64,000 nucleotides of DNA from Alphaproteobacteria bacterium. Lineage in GTDB: Bacteria > Pseudomonadota > Alphaproteobacteria > Caulobacterales > Caulobacteraceae. The DNA lies in NCBI GenBank assembly GCA_018820275.1, contig JAHJOO010000038.1, forward strand, positions 1-64,000, read 5' to 3'. Shown in pieces: positions 15,816 to 24,700 of the stretch; position 1 is the first letter of the stretch; every line of letters starts with the position of its first letter. The notes under the pieces are model-generated. The model saw nothing but the letters and a program-made list of their open reading frames with translations, was not told the origin of the DNA and ran no database searches. Position numbers and translations under genes: made by a program.

Positions 15816-17000
15816 TCACAGATCGAGGGCCAGATCGAGGCTGAACAGCCGTTTGTGCTCCTCGATGGCGTAGCGATCGGTCATGCCGGCGATGTAGTCG
15901 CAGACGGCGCGGGCCTTCTTCGCCTCATCGCCGCCCAGCGCCTTGCCGGACCATTCCGGCGGCATGACCTCGGGCTCGGCCATGAACAGGGCGAACATTT
16001 CGGCGAGGATGCGCCGGGCCTGGCTGCGCGTGCGGTTGACGCGATAGTGCCGGTACATTCGCTCGAACAGGTGCTTTCGCAGCACGGCCAGATCGGCCAG
16101 CATGGCGGGCGAGAAGGCCACCAGGGTCCGCCTGGCGACGCGGACGTCGGCGACGCTCCCGATCCCGTCGGCGGCCAGCCGGGCCTCGGTCTCGGCCAGG
16201 ACGTCCTCCACCATCACGCCGATCATGCGACGCACGGCCTCAAGCCTGACCATCCGGTCGTCCAGATCGGGCCAGTCGCGCCGCGTGGCCGCCAGTTGGG
16301 GCCCGATCAGCGGCACGGTCTCAAGCTCCGCCAGGCTGAGCAGGCCCGCCTGGACGCCGTCGTCCACGTCGTGATTGTTGTAGGCGATGTCGTCGGCGAT
16401 GGCGGCGACCTGGGCCTCCAGCGAGGCGAAGCCGCCGGGCTCCACGTCCCACGTCTGATGATAGTCCCGGATCGGCGCCCAGGCGGGCTCGTCCAGCCGG
16501 TGGGCGATCGGCCCGTTGTGCTTGATGACGCCTTCGACCGTCTCCCAGCTCAGGTTCAGGCCCTTGAAGGCGGGATAGCGCTCCTCGAGCTTGGTCACGA
16601 CGCGGAAGGTCTGGACGTTGTGGTCGAACCCCCCGAACCCGGCCATGCAGGCCTGCAGTTCGTCCTCGCCGGCGTGGCCGAACGGCGGATGGCCGAGGTC
16701 ATGGGCCAGGGCGACGGTCTCGGCCAGGTCGGTGTCCAGCCGCAGCGCGTGGGCCAGCGACCGCGCGATCTGGGCCACCTCCAGCGAATGGGTCAGGCGC
16801 GTGCGGTAGTGATCGCCCTCGTGCGCCACGAAGACCTGGGTCTTTTCCTTCAGCCGTCGGAAGGCGGTGCAGTGGATGATGCGGTCGCGGTCCCGGGCGA
16901 AGGCGGTGCGGGTGCGGCTGATCGGCTCGGGAACCAGCCGACCGCGCGAGGCGGCGACGGTCTCGGCGTAGGGGGCCAGGCGACGGTCTGAGGTGCTCAA
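15816..17000 (-). CDS. dgt: Deoxyguanosinetriphosphate triphosphohydrolase-like protein
   Basis: A 394-residue HD-domain dNTPase. The HD motif is seen as [14 protein letters not shown] (about residues 65-80) and [16 protein letters not shown] (about 107-122), giving the metal-binding His/His-Asp/Asp set. The N-terminal [30 protein letters not shown] stretch (split here: [17 protein letters not shown]) is the family signature. It hydrolyses dNTPs to nucleosides and triphosphate and probably helps control dNTP pools; substrate preference in this type 2 subgroup is uncertain. It diverges from the A-type Fe-S gene at 17063, an arrangement common in alphaproteobacteria. Confidence 0.93.
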   Translation of the reverse strand: MSTSDRRLAPYAETVAASRGRLVPEPISRTRTAFARDRDRIIHCTAFRRLKEKTQVFVAHEGDHYRTRLTHSLEVAQIARSLAHALRLDTDLAETVALAHDLGHPPFGHAGEDELQACMAGFGGFDHNVQTFRVVTKLEERYPAFKGLNLSWETVEGVIKHNGPIAHRLDEPAWAPIRDYHQTWDVEPGGFASLEAQVAAIADDIAYNNHDVDDGVQAGLLSLAELETVPLIGPQLAATRRDWPDLDDRMVRLEAVRRMIGVMVEDVLAETEARLAADGIGSVADVRVARRTLVAFSPAMLADLAVLRKHLFERMYRHYRVNRTRSQARRILAEMFALFMAEPEVMPPEWSGKALGGDEAKKARAVCDYIAGMTDRYAIEEHKRLFSLDLALDL

Positions 17001-17062
17001 GGGGTCTGCGCCGGTGACGGCGGGCCTTTGCGAACGCCCGCCCGCGCCTCATATAGAGCCCC

Positions 17063-17440
17063 GTGAGCAGCGTCCAATCCACAGAGTTCCGCATCGAGGC
17101 CGGCCGGTCTTCCGGCCCGGGTGTGACGATGACGGCCGCCGCGGCGGCGCGGCTGTCCCGTCTGTCGGCGCAGCAGGGGCGGGAGCTGATGCTGCGCGTC
17201 GCCGTGGACGGCGGCGGCTGCTCCGGTTTCCAATACCGGTTCGAGCTGGTCGAGGCCGCCGAGGCCGACGACCTGCGGATCGAGACCGACGGCCGGGCGG
17301 CGTTGATCGATCCCGTCTCCCTGCCCTTCCTCGTCGGGTCAGTCTTGGACTTCGTGGACGACCTCGGGGGTGCCCAGTTCGTGGTGCGCAACCCGAACGC
17401 GGCCTCCAGCTGCGGCTGCGGGGTCAGCTTCTCGATCTGA
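17063..17440 (+). CDS. erpA: A-type iron-sulfur cluster insertion protein (HesB/IscA family)
   Basis: A 125-residue A-type carrier that binds Fe-S clusters and passes them to apo-enzymes. The three conserved cysteines are present: GGGCSGF (about residue 53) and the C-terminal SSCGCG pair. The N-terminal 18 residues extend the usual 107-residue family length. The start is GTG at 17063. The closest subgroup is ErpA, judged from the VTMTAAAAARL and FELVEAAEADDL segments, but IscA or SufA cannot be ruled out. It diverges from dgt, with a 62-bp shared promoter region containing CATATAGAG near 17050. Confidence 0.85.
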   Translation: MSSVQSTEFRIEAGRSSGPGVTMTAAAAARLSRLSAQQGRELMLRVAVDGGGCSGFQYRFELVEAAEADDLRIETDGRAALIDPVSLPFLVGSVLDFVDDLGGAQFVVRNPNAASSCGCGVSFSI

Positions 17441-17441
17441 C

Positions 17442-17468
17442 TTGACTTAGGGGTTCGCCTAATTAGGC
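17442..17468 (+). promoter_or_regulatory. Probable promoter and operator of the SdpR/SdpI-like operon
   Basis: A -35-like TTGACT (17442-17447) is followed by two overlapping palindromes: TTAGG-N6-CCTAA (17447-17462) and the perfect 12-mer GCCTAATTAGGC (17457-17468). The second one covers the expected -10 region and ends 8 bp before the ATG of the ArsR-family gene. This is a natural place for autorepression by that protein. The link is inferred from position and symmetry. Confidence 0.6.
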
Positions 17469-17476
17469 TGGCCCCT

Positions 17477-17797
17477 ATGAACGACCTGTTCAAGGCCCTG
17501 TCCCATCCCGTGCGTCGACGCATCGTCGGCATGTTGCGCGAACGGCCGATGACGTCGGGCGAGATCGCCGAGGCCTTCGACCTCAGCTGGCCGACGGTGA
17601 CCGGACATCTGAACGCCCTGAAGGCCGCCTGTCTGATCGCGCCCGAGCGGCGGGGGACCTCGATCCGCTACCGGCTCGAGATCTCGGCGGTCGAGGAGGG
17701 CCTCGCCTTCATGATCGCGCTGCTGGACGCGGCCAAGGCCCTGACACCCGAGACGAAGGAGACGGCCGATGAGCGGCAGCCGGTTTCATCCCGCTGA
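17477..17797 (+). CDS. ArsR-family transcriptional regulator, SdpR-like
   Basis: A 106-residue winged-helix repressor. The recognition part is SGEIAEAFDLSWPTVTGHLNAL (split: SGEIAEAFDLSWPTV, about residues 28-42), preceded by LFKALSHPVRRRIVGMLRE, typical for autorepressors of the SdpR group. No CxC or other metal-binding cysteine motif is present, so it is not a classic metal sensor. It overlaps the SdpI-like gene by 29 bp, so the two are translationally linked. In Bacillus, SdpR represses sdpRI until the membrane protein SdpI, bound by the SdpC toxin, sequesters it; a similar membrane-titration switch is possible here. Confidence 0.88.
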   Translation: MNDLFKALSHPVRRRIVGMLRERPMTSGEIAEAFDLSWPTVTGHLNALKAACLIAPERRGTSIRYRLEISAVEEGLAFMIALLDAAKALTPETKETADERQPVSSR

Positions 17798-18440
17798 CGT
17801 CGGCACGGCGCTGGGCGCGCTTGGAATGGCGGTCGCCGCCGTGTGGATCGCTCTGGCCGGGCCGACGCGACTCCTGCCGGTTCACTGGGGCTGGGACGGC
17901 ACGGCCGACGGCTTCGGGACGCGGGAGACCGTGGCCCTGATGCTCGGCATCCTGGCCTTTGTCACGGCCGCGCTCGGCCTGGGCCTCGGCCTGGCCGCGC
18001 GGGGGGACGCCGACCCCGCCCGGGCCCGGTCCCTGCGGGCCGGGCAGCTGCTGATCGTGGTGGCGACCACGGCGATCGCGGTCCTCGCGACGTCCGCCAG
18101 CCTGGCGGGCCTGACCACGGTCGCGGCCGAGGCACCGATGGCCGGTCTGGGCCTGCTTCTGCTGCTCGTCGGCGCGGTGGTGGGCCGCGTGGGGCCGAAC
18201 CCGATCGCGGGCGTCCGCACGCCTTGGGCGCTGAAGAGCCGGCTGGCGTGGGACCGCTCCAACCGACTGGCGGGACGTCTGTTCGCGCTGATCGGTCTGT
18301 CGGCGCTGATCGCCGCGCCGTTCGCGCCGCAGCCGCTCGCCTTCCAGATCGTGATCGGCGCCGTCCTGCTGGCCGCCGTCGCCGCCGTCTTCGAGAGCTG
18401 GCGGGTCTGGGACCGGGATCCCGACCGCCAGCCGTTCTGA
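17769..18440 (+). CDS. SdpI-family membrane protein (DUF1648/SdpI)
   Basis: A 223-residue protein with about six membrane segments. The N-terminal DUF1648 motif LPVHWGWDGTADGFG lies between the first two helices (about residues 36-50), and the SdpI signature GPNPIAGVRTPWALKSRLAW sits near 142-161. In Bacillus subtilis SdpI gives immunity to the SdpC peptide toxin and holds SdpR at the membrane. No sdpC-like toxin gene is near, so here it may sense or resist a foreign peptide, or act in another way. It overlaps the ArsR gene by 29 bp and is followed after 21 bp by a hydrolase gene. Confidence 0.88.
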   Translation: MSGSRFHPADVGTALGALGMAVAAVWIALAGPTRLLPVHWGWDGTADGFGTRETVALMLGILAFVTAALGLGLGLAARGDADPARARSLRAGQLLIVVATTAIAVLATSASLAGLTTVAAEAPMAGLGLLLLLVGAVVGRVGPNPIAGVRTPWALKSRLAWDRSNRLAGRLFALIGLSALIAAPFAPQPLAFQIVIGAVLLAAVAAVFESWRVWDRDPDRQPF

Positions 18441-18461
18441 GCCTTCGCCAAGGAGCCCGCC

Positions 18462-19394
18462 ATGCTGTCCCTCGCCCTCGCCGCCGCCCTGACCCTGGGC
18501 GATCCGACCGCGACGCCGATCCAGGTCGCGAGCCAGCTGGCCCCGCTGCACGGGACGCTGCTGACGCCCGACGGCGGGGCGCGGGCGGCGGCGGTGATCA
18601 TCGCCGGCTCGGGCCCCACGGACCGCGACGGCAACAGCCCGCTCGGCGTGTCGGCCGGGTCCTACCGCCTGCTGGCCGAGGGGTTGGCCGATCGCGGCGT
18701 GGCGACGGTCCGCTACGACAAGCGCGGGGTCGGTGAGAGCGCGGCGGCGCTGGGGAACGAGGCCGATGTGCGGTTCGAGCACATGGTCGACGACGCCCTG
18801 GCCTTCGCGGCCGAGACGCGGGCCCGGACGGGGCAGGACTGCGTCTGGCTGATCGGGCACAGCGAGGGCACGGGCGTCGCCCAGATGGCGGCGGCGCGCA
18901 GCCCGGAGGGTATATGCGGCCTGGTGCTGCTGTCCGGCATGGGGCGGCGGCCGCGGCTGATCCTGGAGGCGCAGCTGGGACCGCAGCTGCCCGAGCCGAT
19001 GCGGACCCAGGCGTTCGACGCCCTGGCCCGGCTGGAGGCCGGCGAGCGGGTGGCCGACACCCCGCCGGCGCTGGCGGCCCTGCTGCGGCCGTCGGTGCAG
19101 CCGTTCCTGATCGGCCTGCTGGCGCTGGACCCGGCCGCGCTGATCGCGGCTTACCCGGGGCCGGTGTTCATCGGCCAGGGCGCGACGGACATCCAGACAA
19201 CGGTCGAGGACGCCCAGGCCCTGAAAGCGGCGCGACCCGACGCCACCCTGGTCATCTGGGAGGGCGTCAACCACTTGCTGAAGGTGGCACCGGCCGAGCG
19301 GGCGGCAAACATCGCGACCTATTCGAACCCCGGCCTGCCGCTGGCGGACGGCGTGGTCGGGGACGTCGCCGGGTTCATCCTCAGCCCGCGCTGA
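18462..19394 (+). CDS. Exported alpha/beta hydrolase
   Basis: A 310-residue alpha/beta hydrolase with a short N-terminal signal-like sequence (MLSLALAAALTLG). The nucleophile elbow is GHSEGTG (about residues 130-136, Ser in GxSxG), the oxyanion region IIAGSGPTDRDGNSP is near 45-59, an Asp candidate lies in QGATDIQ, and the catalytic His in VNHLLK near the C-terminus. This pattern matches the family often annotated as YqiA/serine aminopeptidase S33-like esterases. It starts 21 bp after the SdpI-like gene and is likely in that operon. Its 3' end overlaps the convergent dihydroorotase gene by 14 bp. The substrate is unknown. Confidence 0.85.
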   Translation: MLSLALAAALTLGDPTATPIQVASQLAPLHGTLLTPDGGARAAAVIIAGSGPTDRDGNSPLGVSAGSYRLLAEGLADRGVATVRYDKRGVGESAAALGNEADVRFEHMVDDALAFAAETRARTGQDCVWLIGHSEGTGVAQMAAARSPEGICGLVLLSGMGRRPRLILEAQLGPQLPEPMRTQAFDALARLEAGERVADTPPALAALLRPSVQPFLIGLLALDPAALIAAYPGPVFIGQGATDIQTTVEDAQALKAARPDATLVIWEGVNHLLKVAPAERAANIATYSNPGLPLADGVVGDVAGFILSPR

Positions 19395-20718
19395 GCGTCT
19401 CCATGAAGCGAACGGGGCGGCCATGGGCCGTTCCGATCAGCTCGCCGTCGCGCATGACCTGACGGCCGCGGACGATCGTGGCCATGGGCCAACCCCTCGC
19501 CTCGAAACCGTCGAAGGGCGTCCAGCCGCAGCGGCTGGCCTGCTGGTCGTGGGTGACGACGCGGCGGGCGTTCAGGTCGACGAGGGTCAGGTCGGCGTCG
19601 TAGCCCTCGGCCATGCGGCCCTTGCCGGCGGTGCCGAAGACGCGCTGGGCGCCGGCGCTGGTCAGGTCGATGAAGCGCTCCAGCGTCATCCGCCCCTCGG
19701 CGACGTGGGTCAGCATGACGGGCACGAGCGTCTGCACGCCCGGCATGCCCGACGGCGAGGCCGGATAAGGGCGGGCCTTCTCTTCCAGCGTGTGGGGGGC
19801 GTGGTCGGAGCCGAGGACGTCGACGACGCCCTGCTGGATGCCGCGCCACAGGCCGTCGATGTGGGGACGGTTGCGGATCGGCGGGTTCATCTGGGCCAGG
19901 GCCTTGAGGCGCGCATAGGCCTCGTCGCCGTCGATCGTCAGATGCTGGGGCGTGACCTCGACCGTGGCCACGTCGCGGTGGCCGGCCAGAAACTCGATCT
20001 CCTGCGCGGTGGAGACGTGCAGCACGTGGATGCGGGCCCCGGTCTCGCGCGCCAGGCGGACCAGACGCTCGGTCGACTGGATGGCCGACTGGGCGTCGCG
20101 CACCTCCGGGTGGCTGGTCCAGTCGCCGGTGCGGGCCAGCTCGCGGCGCTCGGCCAGCCGGTATTCGTCCTCGGAGTGGAAGGTGGCGCGGCGGCGGACG
20201 TTCGACAGGACCTGCCGCACGCCGTCGTCGTCGGCGATCAGCAGGTCGCCGGTCGAGGCGCCCATGAAGACCTTGACCCCACAGCAGCCGGGCAGACGCT
20301 CCAGCTCGTGCAGGTGATCGGCATTGGCGTGGGTGCCGCCGACGTAGAAGGCGTGGTCGGTCCACATCCGGTCGCGGGCCCGGGCCAGCTTGTCGGCGAG
20401 CGTGTCCGGATCGGTGGTGTTGGGATTGGTGTTCGGCATCTCGAACACGGCGACGACGCCGCCCAGGGCGGCGGCGCGGCTGCCGGTCTCAAGGTCTTCC
20501 TTCCACTCCAGTCCGGGCTCGCGGAAGTGGACCTGGGTGTCGATGACGCCGGGCAGGACCGTAAGACCGGCCGCGTCCACGACCTCGCCCGCCGAAGCTT
20601 GGGACAGGTCGCCGATGACGGCGATCCGGCCGTCGCGCACGCCCACATCGGCCGGGCCCCGCCCGGCGTGGTTCGCCACCTCGCCGCCGCGGACGATGAG
20701 GTCGTAGGTCTGCGTCAT
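19381..20718 (-). CDS. pyrC: Dihydroorotase family amidohydrolase with altered HxH metal motif
   Basis: A 445-residue type I dihydroorotase-like protein (third step of pyrimidine synthesis, cyclising carbamoyl-aspartate). Seen motifs are EMPNTNPNT, GVKVFMGAST with the lysine normally carboxylated, FHSEDE, HVLHVST and LGSDHAPHT with the catalytic Asp. The first metal motif, however, reads DTQVHFREPG: the first His of HxH is Gln (codon at 20533-20535). The same change occurs in a group of alphaproteobacterial homologs as far as I recall, so the activity could be changed or metal-poor. The ATG at 20718 overlaps the upstream glycosyltransferase stop as ATGA. Confidence 0.82.
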   Translation of the reverse strand: MTQTYDLIVRGGEVANHAGRGPADVGVRDGRIAVIGDLSQASAGEVVDAAGLTVLPGVIDTQVHFREPGLEWKEDLETGSRAAALGGVVAVFEMPNTNPNTTDPDTLADKLARARDRMWTDHAFYVGGTHANADHLHELERLPGCCGVKVFMGASTGDLLIADDDGVRQVLSNVRRRATFHSEDEYRLAERRELARTGDWTSHPEVRDAQSAIQSTERLVRLARETGARIHVLHVSTAQEIEFLAGHRDVATVEVTPQHLTIDGDEAYARLKALAQMNPPIRNRPHIDGLWRGIQQGVVDVLGSDHAPHTLEEKARPYPASPSGMPGVQTLVPVMLTHVAEGRMTLERFIDLTSAGAQRVFGTAGKGRMAEGYDADLTLVDLNARRVVTHDQQASRCGWTPFDGFEARGWPMATIVRGRQVMRDGELIGTAHGRPVRFMETLSAG

Positions 20719-21662
20719 CTGGCGCGCTCCAGCCGTTTCACGGCCGCCTTGAACACCCGGTCGGCGGGAAGGTCCAGCAGATGCTGGATGGCCTGGTCGA
20801 GGCGGGGGTCGATGACGCGGTATTCGTCGATCGTCCGGGGGCCTCGGACGACGACCTCGCCGAACGGACCCCGCGCCGCGTCGTCGGAGGGTCCGAACAC
20901 GGCCACGACGGGGGCCCCGGCGGCGACGGCCAGCTGGGTCCACAGGCTGTCGCCGCCCAGCACCAGCGCGGCCCGGGACAGGGCAGCGCAGGTCTGGAGC
21001 CGGGTGAGCCGGCGGGTCTCCAGCGTGCGCCGGATCGGCGCGGCCATGCGCAGGGCGGTGCGCGTGTCGCCGTCCAGATCATCGCCGACGATCAGCAGGC
21101 GACCGCCCGCCAAGGGACCGTCGTCGGCGAGCAGGCGCGTCGCCACCTTCACATAGCGATCGGTGGGCCAGACCTTGCCCATCCAGTCGGCGGTGGGGGC
21201 GACGGCGAGGATGGGCCCCTCCCCCTTGGCCAGCAGGACGTCGGCGGCGGCCCGGGTCTCGTCGCCCAGAAACAGGCGGGGGCGCGGGGTCCCGTCCAGC
21301 TGCAGGGTACGGGCGGCGGCGGCGGCGGCGTGCTCGCCCGGCTCGGGATCGACGCGGACGGCGCGCTTCTGGCGCTTGAGCCGGGCCGACAGGGTGGTGC
21401 CGCGCATGTCGACGACCAGGCCCCAACGGCGGTCACGCAGCTGCGTCCACAGCTTCAGCCAGTCCAGCCGCCCCTCGCGCTCCAGCACGATCAGGCGCTC
21501 CAGCCCGGGCAGGTCGGCGAACAGGGGCGCGGACTGGGGCGAGCCGACCACGGTGACGCGCGCGCCGGGCATGGCCTCGACGACGTGGGCCAGCGCGCCC
21601 GAGGACAGCACGGCCTCGGTCGGGTCGGCCTCGGCGACGTAGAGGATGGGGAAGCCCGGCAT
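20715..21662 (-). CDS. Glycosyltransferase family 9 (heptosyltransferase-like)
   Basis: A 315-residue GT9-type protein of the ADP-heptose:LPS heptosyltransferase family. The N-terminal Rossmann half carries LVVDMRGTTLSA (about residues 82-93), and the C-terminal half has AVAPTADWMGKVWPTDRYVK (about 155-174) and LVLGGDSLWTQLAVAAGAPV with AVFGPSD, the nucleotide-sugar-binding region. Some residues differ from true WaaC/WaaF (GDSLWTQLA rather than GDTGP/S-xHLA), so donor or acceptor may differ. It would act at the inner membrane on a surface glycan. It overlaps the dihydroorotase gene by 4 bp and diverges from ygfZ. Confidence 0.85.
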   Translation of the reverse strand: MPGFPILYVAEADPTEAVLSSGALAHVVEAMPGARVTVVGSPQSAPLFADLPGLERLIVLEREGRLDWLKLWTQLRDRRWGLVVDMRGTTLSARLKRQKRAVRVDPEPGEHAAAAAARTLQLDGTPRPRLFLGDETRAAADVLLAKGEGPILAVAPTADWMGKVWPTDRYVKVATRLLADDGPLAGGRLLIVGDDLDGDTRTALRMAAPIRRTLETRRLTRLQTCAALSRAALVLGGDSLWTQLAVAAGAPVVAVFGPSDDAARGPFGEVVVRGPRTIDEYRVIDPRLDQAIQHLLDLPADRVFKAAVKRLERAR

Positions 21663-21725
21663 TCGCCGACCGTATACGGATTCTCGCGGTTTCGCGGACG
21701 CGGCGCAGCGCCTATCTGGGGACGC

Positions 21726-22511
21726 ATGACCGCCAGGATCGCCCGTCTGGAAGACCGCGCCGTCGTCGCCGTGACGGGGCCCGACGCCCGTTCCCTGATG
21801 CACGGGCTGGTGACGCAGGACGTGCTGACCCTGGTGCCGGGAGAGGTGCGGTTCGGGGCCTTCCTGTCGCCGCCGGGGCGGCTGATGTGGGACCTGTTCC
21901 TGTGGGGTGCCGAGGATGGGGTCCGGCTGGACGTGGCCGCTGATCGGCGCGACGCGCTGATCGCCCGGCTGATGATGCACCGGCTGCGGGCGCAGGTGAC
22001 GATCGCGGCCGAGGCGACGCCGGTGTTCGTCGGCTGGGACGGCATGGCCGACGGCTTCGCGCCCGATCCGCGGCTGGGAGCGCTGGGTGGACGGCGGCTG
22101 GGCGAGGCGGCGGCGACCGCGACGGCGGAAGATTTCGCGGCGCACCGGCTGGCGCTGGGCGTGCCCGACCCGGACCACGACTGCGGCATGGACCGCACCT
22201 ATCCGATCGAGGCGAATTTCGACCTGCTGAACGGAATCGACTTCGGCAAGGGCTGCTTCGTGGGTCAGGAGACGACCTCGCGGATGAAGCGGCGGGGGAC
22301 GATCAAGACACGGATGCTGCCGATCGGGTTTGAGGGCCCGGCGCCGGTCGAGGGTGCCGAGGTGCTGACCGCCGCCGAGTTGCGCGCCGGCCAGGTGCTG
22401 ACGGGCGGCCCCGGCCGGGCGATGGCGCTGCTGCGGCTGGACCGGATCGACGGGCCGCTGACCGTGGACGGACGGCCGGTGACGGTGGAGCGGCCGGACT
22501 ATCTCGACTAG
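21726..22511 (+). CDS. ygfZ: Folate-binding protein YgfZ
   Basis: A 261-residue GcvT-fold protein of the YgfZ/IBA57 family, which uses tetrahydrofolate to help in assembly or repair of certain Fe-S enzymes. The family signature with the conserved Cys is clear: DFGKGCFVGQETTSRMKRRG near residues 175-194. The N-terminal part has VTGPDARSLMHGLVTQDV and FGAFLSPPGRLMWDLFL. Length is in the normal range. It diverges from the glycosyltransferase gene with a 63-bp gap containing TATACGGATT, and its stop codon lies at the foot of a palindrome (22514-22536). Confidence 0.93.
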   Translation: MTARIARLEDRAVVAVTGPDARSLMHGLVTQDVLTLVPGEVRFGAFLSPPGRLMWDLFLWGAEDGVRLDVAADRRDALIARLMMHRLRAQVTIAAEATPVFVGWDGMADGFAPDPRLGALGGRRLGEAAATATAEDFAAHRLALGVPDPDHDCGMDRTYPIEANFDLLNGIDFGKGCFVGQETTSRMKRRGTIKTRMLPIGFEGPAPVEGAEVLTAAELRAGQVLTGGPGRAMALLRLDRIDGPLTVDGRPVTVERPDYLD

Positions 22512-22513
22512 CC

Positions 22514-22536
22514 CCTTCCCCGCTCGCCGGGGAAGG
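22514..22536. repeat. Short palindromic repeat (possible terminator) after ygfZ
   Basis: CCTTCCCCG (22514-22522) pairs exactly with CGGGGAAGG (22528-22536) around CTCGC. It has no T-run. The sequence resembles the palindromes at 57244-57266 and 57376-57398 (CCTTCTCCC arms), so it is probably another member of a dispersed intergenic palindrome family. It lies between convergent ygfZ and acs and may also end transcripts. Confidence 0.6.
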
Positions 22537-22576
22537 AAGACGATGTGGGGAAGGAGGTGGAGAGCAGCCGGGGTTC

Positions 22577-24523
22577 TTACCTGTGCGCCGTCTTCGACCC
22601 GGCGATCAGGTCGTCGACCACGGCCGGATCGGCGAGGGTGGAGGTGTCGCCCAGGGTGCCGGTTTCGCCTTCGGCGATCTTGCGCAGGATGCGGCGCATG
22701 ATCTTGCCGGAACGGGTCTTGGGCAGGCCGGGGGCCCACTGCAGGGCGTCGGGGGCGGCGATGGGGCCGATGACCTTGCGCACATGGGCCACCAGTTCGT
22801 GCTTCAGGTCGTCGTGCGGTTCGACGCCGGCGTTCAGGGTGACATAGGCCCAGATGCCCTGGCCCTTGACGTCGTGGGGGAAGCCGACGACGGCGGCCTC
22901 GGCCACGTGGTCGTGCAGCACCAGGGCGCTCTCGACCTCGGCCGTGCCCATGCGATGGCCCGAGACGTTGATGACGTCGTCGACGCGGCCGGTGATCCAC
23001 CAGTAACCGTCCTCGTCTCGCCGGGCCCCGTCGCCGGTGAAGTAGCGGCCCGGATAGGTCGAGAAATAGGTGTCGAAGAAGCGCTGGGGGTCGCCCCAGA
23101 CGGTGCGCATCTGGCCGGGCCAGCTGTCCGTCAGGCACAGGTTGCCGCTGACCGCACCGGACAATTCGTGGCCCTCGGCATCGACCAGGATGGGCGTGAT
23201 ACCGGGCAACGGCAGGGTGGCCGAGCCGGGCTTGAGGTCCGTCGCGCCCGGCAGGGGCGAGATGAGGATGCCGCCGGTCTCCGTCTGCCACCAGGTGTCG
23301 ACGATGGGCAGACGCCCCTGCCCCACCACCTCATGATACCAGCGCCAGGCCTCGGGATTGATCGGTTCGCCCACGGTGCCGAGCAGGCGCAGCGAGGCGC
23401 GGCTGGTGGCGGTGACCGGGGCGTCGCCCTCGCGCATCAGGGCCCGCAGGGCGGTGGGGGCGGTGTAGAAGACCGCGACCTGGTGCTTGTCCACCACCTG
23501 CCAGAAGCGGCTGTGGTCCGGGTAGTTCGGCACGCCCTCGAACATCAGGGTCGTCGCGCCGTTCGCCAGCGGACCGTAGACGCCGTAGCTGTGGCCCGTC
23601 ACCCAGCCCACGTCGGCGGTGCACCAGTAGACCTCGCCCGGGCGGTGGTCGAAGACGATCTCGTGCGTCCAACTGGCCCAGAACAGATAGCCGCCGGTGG
23701 TGTGCAGCACGCCCTTGGGCTTACCGGTCGAGCCCGAGGTGTAGAGGATGAACAGCGGGTCCTCGGCCGACATCGGCTCGCACGGGCAGTCGTCGGAGAC
23801 GGCATGTTTGGCCTCACCGTAGCGGACGTCGCGGCCCTCGACGAAGCCGACGTCCGCATTGGTGTGGGAGATCAGCAGGACCTTCTCGACGCTCACCTTT
23901 TCCAGCGCCGCGTCGACGTTGGCCTTCAGCGGCACGCGCTTGCCGCCGCGCAGACCCTCGTCGGCGGTGATGACGACCTTCGAGCCGCAGTCCTCGATGC
24001 GGCCGGCCAGGCTGTCGGGCGAGAAGCCGCCGAAAACGACGGAGTGGATCGCGCCGATGCGGGCGCAGGCCAGCATGGCCACGGCCGCGGCCGGGATCAT
24101 CGGCAGGTAGAGGGTCACCCGGTCGCCCTTCTGGACGCCCAGCGCCTTGAGCACATTGGCCATGCGGCACACTTCGCGGTGCAGCTCGGCATAGGTCAGG
24201 TGGCCGCTCTGCGCGGGGTCGTCGCCCTCCCACAGGAGGGCGCGCTGGTCGCCGCGCGCGGCCAGATGGCGGTCCACGCAGTTGAAGCAGGCGTTCAGCA
24301 CGCCGTCCTCGAACCAGCGGATGCGGAAGTCCTCCCGGGCGAAGGAGACGTCCCTGATCCTGGACGGCGGCGCAATCCAGTCGAGCCGGGTCGCCTTTTC
24401 GGCCCAGAAGCGCTCCGGGTCGGCGGCGGCGGCGGCGCAGGCGGCGTCGTACGCGGCCCGGTCCATGCGGGCGTCAGCCGCGAAGGCCGGGTCGACCGGA
24501 TAGAGTTCCTTGCCTTCAGACAT
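22577..24523 (-). CDS. acs: Acetyl-coenzyme A synthetase
   Basis: A 648-residue AMP-forming acetyl-CoA synthetase, converting acetate, ATP and CoA to acetyl-CoA. The ANL-family landmarks are all there: [19 protein letters not shown] (about residues 260-278), the adenylate-forming WWQTETGG motif near 412, [20 protein letters not shown] near 515-534, and the C-terminal [12 protein letters not shown] with the lysine that is controlled by acetylation in this family. Length matches the family (about 650). It diverges from the glycine-cleavage operon. No sirtuin or acetyltransferase gene for its control is adjacent. Confidence 0.96.
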   Translation of the reverse strand: MSEGKELYPVDPAFAADARMDRAAYDAACAAAAADPERFWAEKATRLDWIAPPSRIRDVSFAREDFRIRWFEDGVLNACFNCVDRHLAARGDQRALLWEGDDPAQSGHLTYAELHREVCRMANVLKALGVQKGDRVTLYLPMIPAAAVAMLACARIGAIHSVVFGGFSPDSLAGRIEDCGSKVVITADEGLRGGKRVPLKANVDAALEKVSVEKVLLISHTNADVGFVEGRDVRYGEAKHAVSDDCPCEPMSAEDPLFILYTSGSTGKPKGVLHTTGGYLFWASWTHEIVFDHRPGEVYWCTADVGWVTGHSYGVYGPLANGATTLMFEGVPNYPDHSRFWQVVDKHQVAVFYTAPTALRALMREGDAPVTATSRASLRLLGTVGEPINPEAWRWYHEVVGQGRLPIVDTWWQTETGGILISPLPGATDLKPGSATLPLPGITPILVDAEGHELSGAVSGNLCLTDSWPGQMRTVWGDPQRFFDTYFSTYPGRYFTGDGARRDEDGYWWITGRVDDVINVSGHRMGTAEVESALVLHDHVAEAAVVGFPHDVKGQGIWAYVTLNAGVEPHDDLKHELVAHVRKVIGPIAAPDALQWAPGLPKTRSGKIMRRILRKIAEGETGTLGDTSTLADPAVVDDLIAGSKTAHR

Positions 24524-24603
24524 GCGGGGCCTCCCTGCGGCGTTTGTTCATGGGTAGCCCGCGCCGCTTGACAGGGGCAAGGAGTCGGGGCCTTTGGGCG
24601 GCG

Positions 24604-24690
24604 CTCTCGCGGGAGAGATCGGGCCGTCGTCACGGACCCGAGGCCGAAGGCGCAACCGCCCCGGAAACGCTCAGGCAAAAGGACCGCGAA
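24604..24690 (+). ncRNA. Glycine riboswitch, first aptamer
   Basis: The gcvT-type glycine aptamer core is seen: GGGAGAG near 24611, CCGAAGGCGCAACCGCC (24644-24660) and GGAAACGCTCAGGCAAAAGG (24663-24682). These are the invariant parts of the family. A perfect -35-like TTGACA lies upstream at 24568-24573; no clear -10 was found. The aptamer sits in the 305-bp gap between acs and gcvT and senses glycine for the operon that degrades it. The exact 5' edge is approximate. Confidence 0.92.
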
Positions 24691-24700
24691 GCGCACGGAC

